Assembly: GCF_013820765.1 (NCBI RefSeq)
Contig: NZ_JABJVM010000017.1
Coordinates: forward strand, 1-64,000
Source of the DNA: Paenilisteria rustica
Lineage (GTDB): Bacteria; Bacillota; Bacilli; Lactobacillales; Listeriaceae
Reading direction: 5' to 3'
Length of the DNA stretch: 64,000 nucleotides
Shown here: piece after piece, positions 1 to 8,171 of the stretch
Layout: every line of letters starts with the position of its first letter
Numbering within the stretch: the first letter of the stretch is position 1
The notes under the pieces: model-generated
The model's database searches: none
Seen by the model: only the letters and a program-made list of their open reading frames with translations
Told to the model about the DNA's origin: nothing
Program-made: the position numbers and the translations under genes

Positions 1-251
1 AGTGAAACTGACAACCTTTTAATTGTTAGAGGGCGCAGGGAAAACCCGTCCTTGTTTTTTTCGGAGGCCACGAAATTTCCGAGAGGCTGGCTCTTGAAGC
101 CGGATCAAGAGAAGTGCTGAAACGGCCGCTCCAGTTTTCGAGTAGTTGGCTTAAAGGAAGGCAGTTTCATTGTATTCAACTGCCTATTGAGGTTCTAGCA
201 AAGCAAACGACGCTTTTCAAGAAGCACAACAAAATAAGGAGGTAAAATCAA
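1..251. other. Leader/intergenic stretch without a recognisable gene
   Basis: No convincing coding end or RNA family was recognised here. One frame is open from base 1 to a TGA at 118-120, but its translation does not look like the ThrE N-terminal partner that usually precedes the next gene. An 8-bp perfect hairpin (AGGCAGTT at 159-166, AACTGCCT at 178-185) lacks a T-run, so it is not a clear terminator. The AAGGAGG at 236-242 serves the gene starting at 252. Confidence 0.4.
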
Positions 252-704
252 ATGTTTTGGACTATACTCATGCAGCTGGCTTTTAGTTTTCTAGCCACAC
301 TTGCATTCGCTATCATCACCAACGTTCCCCGCCGCTCGCTCATCGCTTGTGGTCTCACGGGTACATTTGGCTGGATGACCTATTGGATTCTCATGCATCT
401 CGAAGCTGGCACGACAATGAGTACGCTCGCTGGTGCTTTTGTTGTCGCTATAGCTAGTTTCTTCTTTGCAAAATCAAAAAGGTTACCTGTCACGATTTTT
501 AATGTTCCAGGCATTGTTCCGCTTGTACCAGGTGGTCTCGCTTACCAAGCTGTGCGTAATTTCGTGCTTGGTGATTATCTCGAAGCTATCTCGTTCTCCG
601 TTCGCGTTGCCCTAGTTGCTGGCGCGATTGCTGCAGGGCTAGTGCTTTCAGAGGTTTTAAATCACAGTATTCGACGTTTTCGGGAACATAAAGAAAATAT
701 TTGA
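252..704 (+). CDS. ThrE_2/YjjB-type threonine/serine exporter subunit
   Basis: A 150-residue integral membrane protein with about four to five hydrophobic segments and the central motif VPGIVPLVPGG, typical of the C-terminal half of threonine/serine exporters (ThrE_2, formerly DUF3815). Split ThrE exporters consist of a YjjP-like and a YjjB-like protein that act together in the cytoplasmic membrane. The YjjP-like partner is not recognisable in the bases available upstream and may lie outside the window. The start is supported by AAGGAGG nine bases upstream of ATG. The family call is good; substrate is inferred from the family only. Confidence 0.75.
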   Translation: MFWTILMQLAFSFLATLAFAIITNVPRRSLIACGLTGTFGWMTYWILMHLEAGTTMSTLAGAFVVAIASFFFAKSKRLPVTIFNVPGIVPLVPGGLAYQAVRNFVLGDYLEAISFSVRVALVAGAIAAGLVLSEVLNHSIRRFREHKENI

Positions 705-717
705 GTCTAAATCATTG

Positions 718-757
718 ACTTACTTTTTGTAAGTTGTTAATATTAAGTTATTAACTT
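718..757 (+). promoter_or_regulatory. Two small inverted repeats upstream of the FMN reductase, possible operator
   Basis: ACTTAC-N5-GTAAGT (718-734 region) is followed by GTTAA-N10-TTAAC just ahead of the reductase ribosome-binding site. TTAC-N5-GTAA palindromes resemble operators of HxlR-family redox regulators that control quinone or azo reductases in Bacillus. That link is inference; no regulator gene lies nearby. Confidence 0.35.
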
Positions 758-778
758 GATGAAATGAGGAATATAACA

Positions 779-1312
779 ATGAAAGTAGCCATTTTAGTAG
801 GTAGTTTAAGAAAGCATTCCTTTAATAAAACGTTAGCCGAATTTATTCAAAAACGTTACGCGGATAATTTAGATAGTGATATTTTAGATCTTAACTTACC
901 ACTTTTTAATGAGGATTTAGAGGCAGATCTACCAGCGGATGTCGTAGCTTTTAAAGAAAAAGTTCGCGACGCTGATGCCGTTCTTTTCGTGACACCTGAG
1001 TATAATCACTCTATTTCTGGTGTGTTGAAAAACGGTATTGACTGGGCTAGCCGTATTACGCCAGATTTGACAGAGAAGCCTGGATTTATTGTTGGTGCCT
1101 CGATGGGTGGTCTTGGAACGGTTCGGGCGCAGATGCATTTACGTCAAATCTTAGATACGATGGGAATGCGAATTTTGCCAGCAAATGAAGTTTTCATCAG
1201 TTCAGCTCACACGAAATTCGATGAGACTGGTGCACTGATCGATGAAGGAACGGTCGCTTTTATGGATTCTGTCGTTCAGAACTTTGTCGCTTTTTATGAT
1301 AGAAATAAATAG
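779..1312 (+). CDS. NADPH-dependent FMN reductase / azoreductase-like flavoprotein
   Basis: A 177-residue flavodoxin-fold oxidoreductase. The N-terminal GSLRKHSFN loop binds FMN phosphate, and PEYNHSISGVLKNGIDW is the second family motif. Such enzymes use NAD(P)H to reduce FMN, quinones or azo compounds in the cytoplasm. An upstream in-frame ATG at 764 is less likely because GAGGA (766-770) sits between the two and is well spaced for the ATG at 779, giving the usual MKVAILVGS start. It is a single-gene unit with an inverted-repeat promoter region upstream and a hairpin terminator downstream. Physiological substrate is unknown. Confidence 0.85.
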   Translation: MKVAILVGSLRKHSFNKTLAEFIQKRYADNLDSDILDLNLPLFNEDLEADLPADVVAFKEKVRDADAVLFVTPEYNHSISGVLKNGIDWASRITPDLTEKPGFIVGASMGGLGTVRAQMHLRQILDTMGMRILPANEVFISSAHTKFDETGALIDEGTVAFMDSVVQNFVAFYDRNK

Positions 1313-1321
1313 TTAGAACTT

Positions 1322-1349
1322 AGAGCAGGAGATAATCTTGCTCTTTTTA
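1322..1349 (+). terminator. Rho-independent terminator of the FMN reductase
   Basis: AGAGCA and TGCTCT arms enclose an AGAT/ATCT inner stem, followed by a T-run, just after the stop codon at 1312. Confidence 0.8.
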
Positions 1350-1400
1350 TATAGAAATAGGCAATACGATACTTGAATACGTGTACACTATTATTGAAAA

Positions 1401-1442
1401 AAATTCGGCGACGCCTCGTGCTTGAGGTGCCGTCGAATTTTT
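1401..1442. terminator. Terminator of the lnr-like operon, bidirectional
   Basis: A 17-bp nearly perfect stem, AAATTCGGCGACGCCTC / GAGGTGCCGTCGAATTT, is flanked by A and T runs on both sides. It ends the minus-strand ABC exporter operon and could also stop readthrough from the reductase. Confidence 0.85.
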
Positions 1443-2591
1443 CTATACAAAGGAGTTAACCCGATTATTTTTCGTGAATTTGTAGCTCGCGATGCAGAAG
1501 AATAGCAAGGCGTATCCCAGTATAATTGCGATATTCAAGCTAATCGATGCCAAATCGCCGTTTTGTTGTAGTGTCGTAATCGCGTTCATCACCCAATATT
1601 GTGGCAGGAACTCCGCGAATTTTTGCATGAATGCTGGCATGATTTGAACTGGAATAAGCGCGCCAGAAAGTAGACTTGTTAGCGTGAACAGGATCATTTG
1701 TAATCCGCTGACGCTCTTTCTGCTTGTCGCTGTGAACCCGAGTGCTAATGATAGCAAGACCGCCATGATTGAGAAGACAAACAACACGCCGAATAGCGCA
1801 AGGTAGGATACCCCTGGATCGATACCAAACACGAAGTTCATCGCCGTTAAGCAGATCACAACCTCCGTGACAACGACAGTAAGCGCGAATAATGCATTGC
1901 CAAAAAGATACGCTTTGCTGCTAAGCGGTGTCGACATCAACCGATAAAACGTGCCATCTTCCTTTTCCTGCAAAATGAGTTCCCCTAGATTTCCCGCCGC
2001 ATATAACAACATCATACATAGAAAACCAAGGATTTGCGTCGACATCATCAGCACCACATCGTGTTGATTGCTCGTCGTTTTTTGCGTCACGCTGATTTCT
2101 GACTGATCAAAGGTTGTTGCATACTTCGCAAAATCTTGTCCGCCTTTTTCGCTCGCCTGAATCATCGTCATGATATTACTAAGCGAGGCATCCACTGTTC
2201 GCTTCACGGTATTATTAACGGCATCGCCCTGCATCGATTTCACCTTAATATGTTGCGGATCAAGTGCTGCGATGCTTTTTTCCGAGCCTTTTTCAAAAAT
2301 CACGAGCGCGTCTAATTGTCCGCCAGTCAGCTTCTTATCACCAGTCGCCTTCGAAACCGACTGCACACTGTCACTATCCTCTTTCATCCATGTCACCATT
2401 TGGCTCGTATACACGCCTGGATCCTCATTTACTAAACCGATTTTCAGCGTTGTTGTCCCAGATTGAGTCCCGTATGAAAGAAAATAAATTAAAATACTCA
2501 AGATTGGTAAACCTATAATCATGATTAATTTCGCCTTATTTTGCGTCAGACTTTTCAAGTTATGCCTGAATATCCAACCAATTTGCCGCAT
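1443..2591 (-). CDS. ABC-2 type exporter permease (LnrN/YfiN-like)
   Basis: A 382-residue ABC-2 membrane subunit: one N-terminal TM segment, a roughly 150-residue extracytoplasmic region, then about five C-terminal TM segments. It begins one base after the stop of a paralogous permease (369 aa), so the two probably form a heterodimer. With the ATPase and two-component genes upstream, the layout matches the Bacillus linearmycin-resistance system LnrJK-LnrLMN, which exports membrane-active polyenes. Equivalence is inferred from architecture and gene order; the substrate here is unknown. Confidence 0.75.
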   Translation of the reverse strand: MRQIGWIFRHNLKSLTQNKAKLIMIIGLPILSILIYFLSYGTQSGTTTLKIGLVNEDPGVYTSQMVTWMKEDSDSVQSVSKATGDKKLTGGQLDALVIFEKGSEKSIAALDPQHIKVKSMQGDAVNNTVKRTVDASLSNIMTMIQASEKGGQDFAKYATTFDQSEISVTQKTTSNQHDVVLMMSTQILGFLCMMLLYAAGNLGELILQEKEDGTFYRLMSTPLSSKAYLFGNALFALTVVVTEVVICLTAMNFVFGIDPGVSYLALFGVLFVFSIMAVLLSLALGFTATSRKSVSGLQMILFTLTSLLSGALIPVQIMPAFMQKFAEFLPQYWVMNAITTLQQNGDLASISLNIAIILGYALLFFCIASYKFTKNNRVNSFV

Positions 2592-2592
2592 C

Positions 2593-3702
2593 TTAATACA
2601 CTTCCTTTCGTCTAATCCACAGGCTCATTCCGACTACTAGAACCGCTGTTACAAGCAAGTTCACACCTATCGGAAACACCGCCGCTGTTACATCATGATT
2701 ATATAATACATCTCTGACCCCAACTCGAACCCAGCCAATCGGTGATAATTTCGACATTAGTCCGTCGCCAGTTGGGAAATACGCGCCACCCAAGAAAGCA
2801 AACACTTGAACCAAAATAGACGCAACACCGTTCGCCGCTGGATTCCCATTACTAAACACATCGACCGCCATACCAAGCGCTACCGATAAGAATAATAAAC
2901 TAAAATAAATCACAAAAATGACGAGCGCGTAATCGCCCCAATGAACCCCGAAAAATAAATCTGAAATCACCATCAGCAAAATAAGGGACATAGTCTGCAT
3001 AAAAATCGCGCCCATAAAATTCCCAATAATCGCCGTCGATTTCTTGATCGGCGCAATAAAGAGCCTCACATCCGTATGACGCACCTTCTCCTCACGAAAC
3101 ACGTTAATCCCGCTATTAATACCGAACATCATCACCATCGCAATCATCGCAATCGCATAATATTCAAAAGCACTAATATTATTTCCCGAAGCCAATTTCT
3201 CCACTTGAATCGCCGAATCCGATGCCTTTGGAGGATTCTGCAAGACGCCAGCCTGTGTCGGGTCTACTTTTATGATCGTGCTCGCCAGTCGATACTGCGA
3301 TGTAAAGCCATCCAAATAGCCATCTAGTACGCTCATCTCAATCTGACTCGGAGAATTCGTCGTCACCGTCAAATCATCCTTCACGTCCACAAAACCGACC
3401 GCATCTCCATTCTCGACCGCATCCTTGCCAGCCTTCGCACTGTCCGCTTTCTTAAACGTCACCTGCTTACCACTAGCCTCCGTCGCAAACTCACCGAACG
3501 CCTTGCCAACCGGACTATCCTTTTGCACCGTGTATTCCACCGTCATTTTATCCAGTTCCACATCGCTACTAAACGCATCCTGCAACACACTTCCCAGCAC
3601 CAAAATCAACGCCAACGGGAAAATCATCATATAGAGAAAATAGCCCTTGTCACGCAGCGTCAGCTTGATTGCCTTCAACATTATATGAAAAATCATCATC
3701 AC
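2593..3702 (-). CDS. ABC-2 type exporter permease (LnrM/YfiM-like)
   Basis: A 369-residue ABC-2 permease with the same topology as its downstream neighbour: TM1 near residues 20-40, a large extracytoplasmic domain, and a C-terminal bundle starting near residue 180. It begins 16 bases after the ATPase stop, behind AGAGGAAG. It presumably pairs with the next permease and the LnrL-like ATPase to expel a lipophilic antimicrobial. Members of this permease family are variously annotated as drug or lantibiotic exporters, so the substrate cannot be read from sequence. Confidence 0.75.
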   Translation of the reverse strand: MMMIFHIMLKAIKLTLRDKGYFLYMMIFPLALILVLGSVLQDAFSSDVELDKMTVEYTVQKDSPVGKAFGEFATEASGKQVTFKKADSAKAGKDAVENGDAVGFVDVKDDLTVTTNSPSQIEMSVLDGYLDGFTSQYRLASTIIKVDPTQAGVLQNPPKASDSAIQVEKLASGNNISAFEYYAIAMIAMVMMFGINSGINVFREEKVRHTDVRLFIAPIKKSTAIIGNFMGAIFMQTMSLILLMVISDLFFGVHWGDYALVIFVIYFSLLFLSVALGMAVDVFSNGNPAANGVASILVQVFAFLGGAYFPTGDGLMSKLSPIGWVRVGVRDVLYNHDVTAAVFPIGVNLLVTAVLVVGMSLWIRRKEVY

Positions 3703-3718
3703 AAGCTCAACTTCCTCT

Positions 3719-4657
3719 CTAATCCCTTAATTTTCGGCCCGTCAAATTCAAAAAGACCGTTTCCAAATTCAACGTCTGCTGGTTCATCTCCATCACTTCT
3801 ACCGACTGCCCAATAAGCATGTCTAAAACTGCATTCAAATTGTTCACTTCGCTGTTAGACGTGATGTTAAGCGCATTGCCCTCTGTCACTTCCACCAGCA
3901 AAATTCCAGAAATAGCCCGCAACGCTTCCAAATCAATTTTCGACGCATCATCCACAACTAAACGCATCTCTTTCCGATCCGAAACAAGGCTCACCAACTG
4001 TTCCTTCGTGCCTTCCGCAATCACTTTTCCATGGTCGATAATCGAAATATAGTCACATAACTCCTCGACTTCTTCCATATAATGACTCGTATAAATAATC
4101 GTACAACCCGATGCATTCAATTTTTTAATCGATTTCAAAATATAATTCCTCGACTGCGGATCAATCCCGACCGTCGGCTCATCCATAATAATCAGCTCCG
4201 GTTTATGCGCAATCGCACACGCAATATTCAGGCGTCGCTTCATCCCACCCGAGAAAGTTCCTGGTTTATCCTTCGCCTTATCCGCCAAACCAACGAATTC
4301 CAAAGCCGTGTTCGCAGCCGCATCCAGTTCCTTCCCACGAATCCCATAAAGCCCCGCGAAAAAGCGCACATTCTCAAACGCCGATAGATCACTGTAAAGC
4401 GCAATATCCTGTGGCACCAAGCCAATTCGCTGCTTAATCTCCAAACTATGCGACTCCTGCTCCTCCCCAAACAACCGAATCTGCCCACTATTTTTCTTCA
4501 AAAGTCCACACAAAACGCTGATTGTCGTACTTTTCCCAGCTCCATTAGGTCCAAGCAAGCCGAAAATCTGCCCTTGTTCTATCGTCAAATCCAGATTATC
4601 CACTGCAATATTCTTTTCAAATTTCTTCGTTAACTGCTCAATCTCCACAATTTTCAT
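3719..4657 (-). CDS. ABC transporter ATPase (LnrL/YfiL-like)
   Basis: A 312-residue ATP-binding subunit. Walker A GPNGAGKST is at residues 36-44, signature FSGGMKRR near 139 and Walker B LIIMDEPT near 160. A roughly 90-residue C-terminal extension follows, as usual in DrrA/LnrL-type exporters. It drives the two ABC-2 permeases encoded immediately downstream. A 122-base gap with its own probable promoter separates it from the histidine kinase gene, so the transporter genes may be induced separately by the response regulator. Confidence 0.85.
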   Translation of the reverse strand: MKIVEIEQLTKKFEKNIAVDNLDLTIEQGQIFGLLGPNGAGKSTTISVLCGLLKKNSGQIRLFGEEQESHSLEIKQRIGLVPQDIALYSDLSAFENVRFFAGLYGIRGKELDAAANTALEFVGLADKAKDKPGTFSGGMKRRLNIACAIAHKPELIIMDEPTVGIDPQSRNYILKSIKKLNASGCTIIYTSHYMEEVEELCDYISIIDHGKVIAEGTKEQLVSLVSDRKEMRLVVDDASKIDLEALRAISGILLVEVTEGNALNITSNSEVNNLNAVLDMLIGQSVEVMEMNQQTLNLETVFLNLTGRKLRD

Positions 4658-4692
4658 GACGTTCCCTCTCTTTCATTATCCTCTTATTTACT

Positions 4693-4759
4693 AGTATAGA
4701 AAAAAAACGAGCATCACACTAGTGCAATTACTCATTTTCTTCCCGTGAGAATCTCACGA
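4693..4759 (-). promoter_or_regulatory. Putative activator-dependent promoter with palindromic operator for the lnr-like exporter
   Basis: On the minus strand a -10 TATACT (4693-4698) lacks a good -35 at 17 bases. Upstream lies a perfect 7-1-7 palindrome, CGTGAGA-A-TCTCACG (about 4745-4759). The arrangement suits a promoter activated by the neighbouring NarL-type response regulator. The binding assignment is inference. Confidence 0.45.
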
Positions 4760-4779
4760 ATTTTGCTGCCTATGAGGAA

Positions 4780-5895
4780 TCAATCAGGCGAAATCGGCAG
4801 CAATGTCACAACAACAAAGCCATCTGCCCCGTCGATAACTAGCTTCCCACCGAGTTTCGCAGTTCGCTCCTCCATGCCCGTCAAACCAAGACTTTTCGTC
4901 ATAGAAACCGCCCCGATACCATTATCCCTGAACTCCAAACGCACAAACTTATTCAAAATCCCCAGCGACACTTCGACTTTTGTTGCCTGGCTATATTTCA
5001 GAACATTCGTCAGCCCCTCCGTCACATTTTGGAGCAACACATACCACATCGCTTGCGACACTTTCCCAATATTCCCTTGCGTATTAAAAACCGCGCGAAT
5101 CCCGTACTGCATCTCAAAAACCTCCAATTGAGCCCGCAGCCTATTCACGCCCAAACTCTCCTGCGCAGGTTTTGTCATTTTTAGCGTTTTCCGAATCTCC
5201 TCGATCCCCGACTGATTAATCAAAATCGCATTATTCAGCAGTTCCGTCGCTTTCTCAAGATCAATAGAAAGTAGCGCCTTCGCAGCCTCCAATTGCATTA
5301 AGCCCCCCGTCAGCGAGTGCCCCAACTGATCGTGTATTTCATGCGACAATGCATTTCGTTCCTCCAATTTCGCCAAATACGCCTGTCTAATCCCATTCAT
5401 CTCAGCAGCCTCAAGCTTTGCCGCAAAACCATCCGACTTCACCCGTAACGCCTCATTCTCAACCATTAAATCGTCCAATACATAAGCTGTTCGGTTTAAA
5501 TACCAATAAAATACCCCTACAAAAATACTAACCCCAGCATAAATTAACGCAAATGAGCTGAAAAAAACCGGAATCCCCGTCAAAATCACACTTCCCCAAA
5601 ACCATTTAGCACTGATCTTCCGGCCTTGTAATAAAAGCGATAACGTGCAAAACGGCCACAATAATCCCAGCACCGGCAAATACCACAGGCTCGCAACACC
5701 TATAAACACAATCAGCAAACTACGCAACGCCAACTGATAGCGAACGAAAACAAAAGACAATAACGTCACCGATAAATATAATATAAAGTGCAATAAATAA
5801 AGCGCCAGAAGCTTTCCGCTCACATTCACCTCAAGCAAATAAACAGCTAATAATCCACAAAAAGCCACATCAAGCATTAACTTGTATTTCGTCAC
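4780..5895 (-). CDS. Sensor histidine kinase, HisKA_3 (LnrJ/DesK-like)
   Basis: A 371-residue membrane kinase. About five to six hydrophobic segments fill residues 1-135 and a short coiled linker follows. A HisKA_3 dimerisation motif, ALSHEIHDQLGH, puts the likely phospho-His at residue 188, and a HATPase domain includes DNGIG. It lacks a large sensory ectodomain, so it probably senses membrane perturbation. It overlaps the response-regulator gene by four bases and starts with GTG behind GGAGG. With the downstream ABC genes it forms a detect-and-expel module. Confidence 0.85.
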   Translation of the reverse strand: MTKYKLMLDVAFCGLLAVYLLEVNVSGKLLALYLLHFILYLSVTLLSFVFVRYQLALRSLLIVFIGVASLWYLPVLGLLWPFCTLSLLLQGRKISAKWFWGSVILTGIPVFFSSFALIYAGVSIFVGVFYWYLNRTAYVLDDLMVENEALRVKSDGFAAKLEAAEMNGIRQAYLAKLEERNALSHEIHDQLGHSLTGGLMQLEAAKALLSIDLEKATELLNNAILINQSGIEEIRKTLKMTKPAQESLGVNRLRAQLEVFEMQYGIRAVFNTQGNIGKVSQAMWYVLLQNVTEGLTNVLKYSQATKVEVSLGILNKFVRLEFRDNGIGAVSMTKSLGLTGMEERTAKLGGKLVIDGADGFVVVTLLPISPD

Positions 5896-6533
5896 ATCTC
5901 CCCGCCTCCAACACGTCCCGTCAAATACAAAATCGCGAGTTGCGTCCGGTGATCTAATCCAAGTTTTCCAAGCAAAGCTGAAATATTATTGGCTACCGTT
6001 CCTTCCGAAATAAACAAATTCTTCGCAATCTCCTTATTCGATAATCCACTCGCAATCGCCTTCATGACATCCATTTCACGCGCCGTCAACCCCAAATCAC
6101 TCAAATCAGGCTTCGTTTCACTAATGAGTGATGTCTTCACTTTATCCCAAATCTCATCCTGAATAATGCTCTGATTTTGCATCACACTCCTAATCGCATG
6201 CCGAATCGTCTGCGGATCATTATTTTTCAGCAAATAGCCCTTCGCACCATTTTCAATCGCTTTCAAAATAAATGCATCATCATCAAACGTCGTTAAAATA
6301 ATCACTTTTGTAGCCGTCGTTGCTGTAATTTCCTTCGTTGCCTCAACCCCATCCATCACCGGCATCCGCACATCCATCAACACCACATCGACCTCATGAT
6401 TTTGACAGAAAGTAACTGCCTCCGCACCATTTCCCGCAGCACCCAACACCTCAATGCCGTCCATCGTCGCTAGAATAATCTCCAAGCCGCCCGTAATAAA
6501 AGGATTATCATCCACTACCAATATCTTAGTCAT
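5892..6533 (-). CDS. NarL/LuxR-type response regulator (LnrK-like)
   Basis: A 213-residue regulator with a receiver domain (D9/D10 acidic pocket, phospho-Asp D54 in VLMDVRMP, conserved T and K) and a C-terminal LuxR helix-turn-helix (LTAREMDVMKAIASGLSNKEIA). The ATG at 6533 gives the canonical MTKILVVDDN start; an open frame upstream would add an implausible Cys-rich tail. It is the first gene of the kinase pair and probably activates the exporter promoter near 4700. Confidence 0.85.
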   Translation of the reverse strand: MTKILVVDDNPFITGGLEIILATMDGIEVLGAAGNGAEAVTFCQNHEVDVVLMDVRMPVMDGVEATKEITATTATKVIILTTFDDDAFILKAIENGAKGYLLKNNDPQTIRHAIRSVMQNQSIIQDEIWDKVKTSLISETKPDLSDLGLTAREMDVMKAIASGLSNKEIAKNLFISEGTVANNISALLGKLGLDHRTQLAILYLTGRVGGGEM

Positions 6534-6600
6534 ACCTATTTCCCCCACCATAAAATTCATAAAGCAAACATAGCATACTTCCACCCAATTCTCCACTCAT

Positions 6601-6642
6601 AAAAAAAGCCGCCCACCCATAATTCAGGTAGAACGACTCGAC
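6601..6642 (-). terminator. Terminator after metQ
   Basis: In minus-strand reading, GTCGTTC...ACC pairs imperfectly with GGG...GGGCGGC and is followed by seven T. It lies directly after the metQ stop. Confidence 0.65.
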
Positions 6643-6647
6643 ATATA

Positions 6648-7478
6648 TTAGTTAGAAACAGGTACGACTGCACCCTTCCACTCTTTTGTAATGAAATCTT
6701 GAATTTCTTTTGACTGTAAAACTTTCACTAGTTCTTTAATATCTTTATTGTCTTTATTTTTCTCTTGGGCTGCAACGATATTCACGTAAGGAGAATCTGT
6801 TTTCTCAATCGCAATCGCATCTTTCTTAGGGTTCATGCCTTGATCCACTACGAAATTCGAGTTAATCGCAACAATATCGCCCTCTTCATTATTGTATGCT
6901 GTCATCAAATACCCAGCATCCACATCGTATTTGAATTTAATATTTTTCGGATTTTCAACGATATCATCGAACGTTACATCTTGACGCTTCACGCCGTCCT
7001 TCAATTTAATAACGCCATTATCCGCTAAAATGCCAAGCACACGCGGCCAATCCGATTTACTATTAGACATGATAACTTGCGCATTTTTCGGTAGGTCCTC
7101 TAACGAATCAATTTTCTTAGAATAAAGACCCATTGGCTCGATATGAATACCGCCCATATTCACAAATTTGTAGCCTTTTTCCTTCATTTCTAACTCCATG
7201 TACGGAATCGTTTGGAAATAGTTCGCATCCAAGTCGCCTTCATCCAACGCCACATTCGGCATTACGTAGTCCGTATATTTTTTAATATCTAAATTGATAC
7301 CTTTTTTCGCTAAAATAGGTTTCGCTTTTTCTAAAATGACAGCATGCGGTGAGTTAGATGCACCAATAACAAGCGTTGTTCCTTTATCGCCACTCGCATC
7401 ATCTTTCGAACCTTCGCCACAAGCCGCTAAAACTAATACTAACGTCAGTGTAAATAATCCTAATAAAACTTTTTTCAT
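6648..7478 (-). CDS. metQ: D-methionine-binding lipoprotein
   Basis: A 276-residue NlpA-family solute-binding lipoprotein with a signal peptide and lipobox LAAC, so the mature Cys is lipid-anchored. The start of the mature domain (TLVIGASNSPHAVILEKAKP) is typical of MetQ. It captures L-/D-methionine outside the membrane and delivers it to MetI. It is the last gene of metN-metI-metQ, 18 bases after metI, under the SAM-I riboswitch upstream of metN. Confidence 0.9.
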   Translation of the reverse strand: MKKVLLGLFTLTLVLVLAACGEGSKDDASGDKGTTLVIGASNSPHAVILEKAKPILAKKGINLDIKKYTDYVMPNVALDEGDLDANYFQTIPYMELEMKEKGYKFVNMGGIHIEPMGLYSKKIDSLEDLPKNAQVIMSNSKSDWPRVLGILADNGVIKLKDGVKRQDVTFDDIVENPKNIKFKYDVDAGYLMTAYNNEEGDIVAINSNFVVDQGMNPKKDAIAIEKTDSPYVNIVAAQEKNKDNKDIKELVKVLQSKEIQDFITKEWKGAVVPVSN

Positions 7479-7496
7479 TCGTTAACTCCCCTTTTC

Positions 7497-8171
7497 CTAT
7501 CGTTTGTCGACCCATTTGGTCAAGATGTCCCCAATGAACTGGAAAACAAATACTATAATTAAAATAATAATAGTCGCAACTAATGTGACTGCTGGCTGAG
7601 CCCGTTGGAAACCTTCTAGATAAGCTGCGTTTCCGAGTCCACCTGCTCCGATAACACCCGCCATGGCCGTGAAGCCAACCAGTGAAATCGCCGTCACGGT
7701 AATGCCTGAAATGATCGCTGGTAGTGCTTCTGGAATCAAAACCTTTCCAATAATCGTGAATAGGTTCGCACCCATCGCTTTTGCTGCCTCAATAACGCCC
7801 TTATCCACCTCACGAAATGCGATTTCCACCATTCGTGCATAAAATGGAGCCGCCGAAATAATCAAAGCTGGTAGCGCCGCTTTAGGCCCAATAATCGTCC
7901 CGACAAGCGTTTTTGTCATTGGAAGTAGTAACACGATTAAAATAATAAACGGAATCGATCGGAAAACATTGACTAAAATCGCTGTTATCCAATAAGCCGT
8001 CCGTGATCCAGCATCCTTTTTGCGATTCGTTAAGAATAAAACGAGTCCCAAAGCCAAACCTAGGAAAAAGACGGCAAACAGTGAAACAATCGTCATGTAA
8101 AGCGTTTCTTCTGTAGCTGTTTTCATCATGTCCCAATCTACATTTGCAAAGTATCCTGTAGAATCGTTCAT
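7497..8171 (-). CDS. metI: D-methionine ABC transporter permease
   Basis: A 224-residue five-TM permease of the MetI family. The EAA loop (EAAKAMGANLFTIIGKVLIPEALP) docks on the ATPase. Its ATG overlaps the metN stop as ATGA, implying translational coupling. It imports methionine together with MetN and MetQ. Confidence 0.92.
   Translation of the reverse strand: MNDSTGYFANVDWDMMKTATEETLYMTIVSLFAVFFLGLALGLVLFLTNRKKDAGSRTAYWITAILVNVFRSIPFIILIVLLLPMTKTLVGTIIGPKAALPALIISAAPFYARMVEIAFREVDKGVIEAAKAMGANLFTIIGKVLIPEALPAIISGITVTAISLVGFTAMAGVIGAGGLGNAAYLEGFQRAQPAVTLVATIIILIIVFVFQFIGDILTKWVDKR

Noticed and set aside
1-120. Open frame of 39 codons at the window edge
   Set aside because: The translation has no hydrophobic segments and does not resemble the ThrE N-terminal partner expected there; no ribosome site context can be judged.
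1-251. Possible riboswitch or T-box leader of the exporter gene
   Set aside because: Several GC-rich hairpins occur, but none of the conserved boxes of the T-box, lysine, glycine, c-di-GMP or yybP families could be matched.
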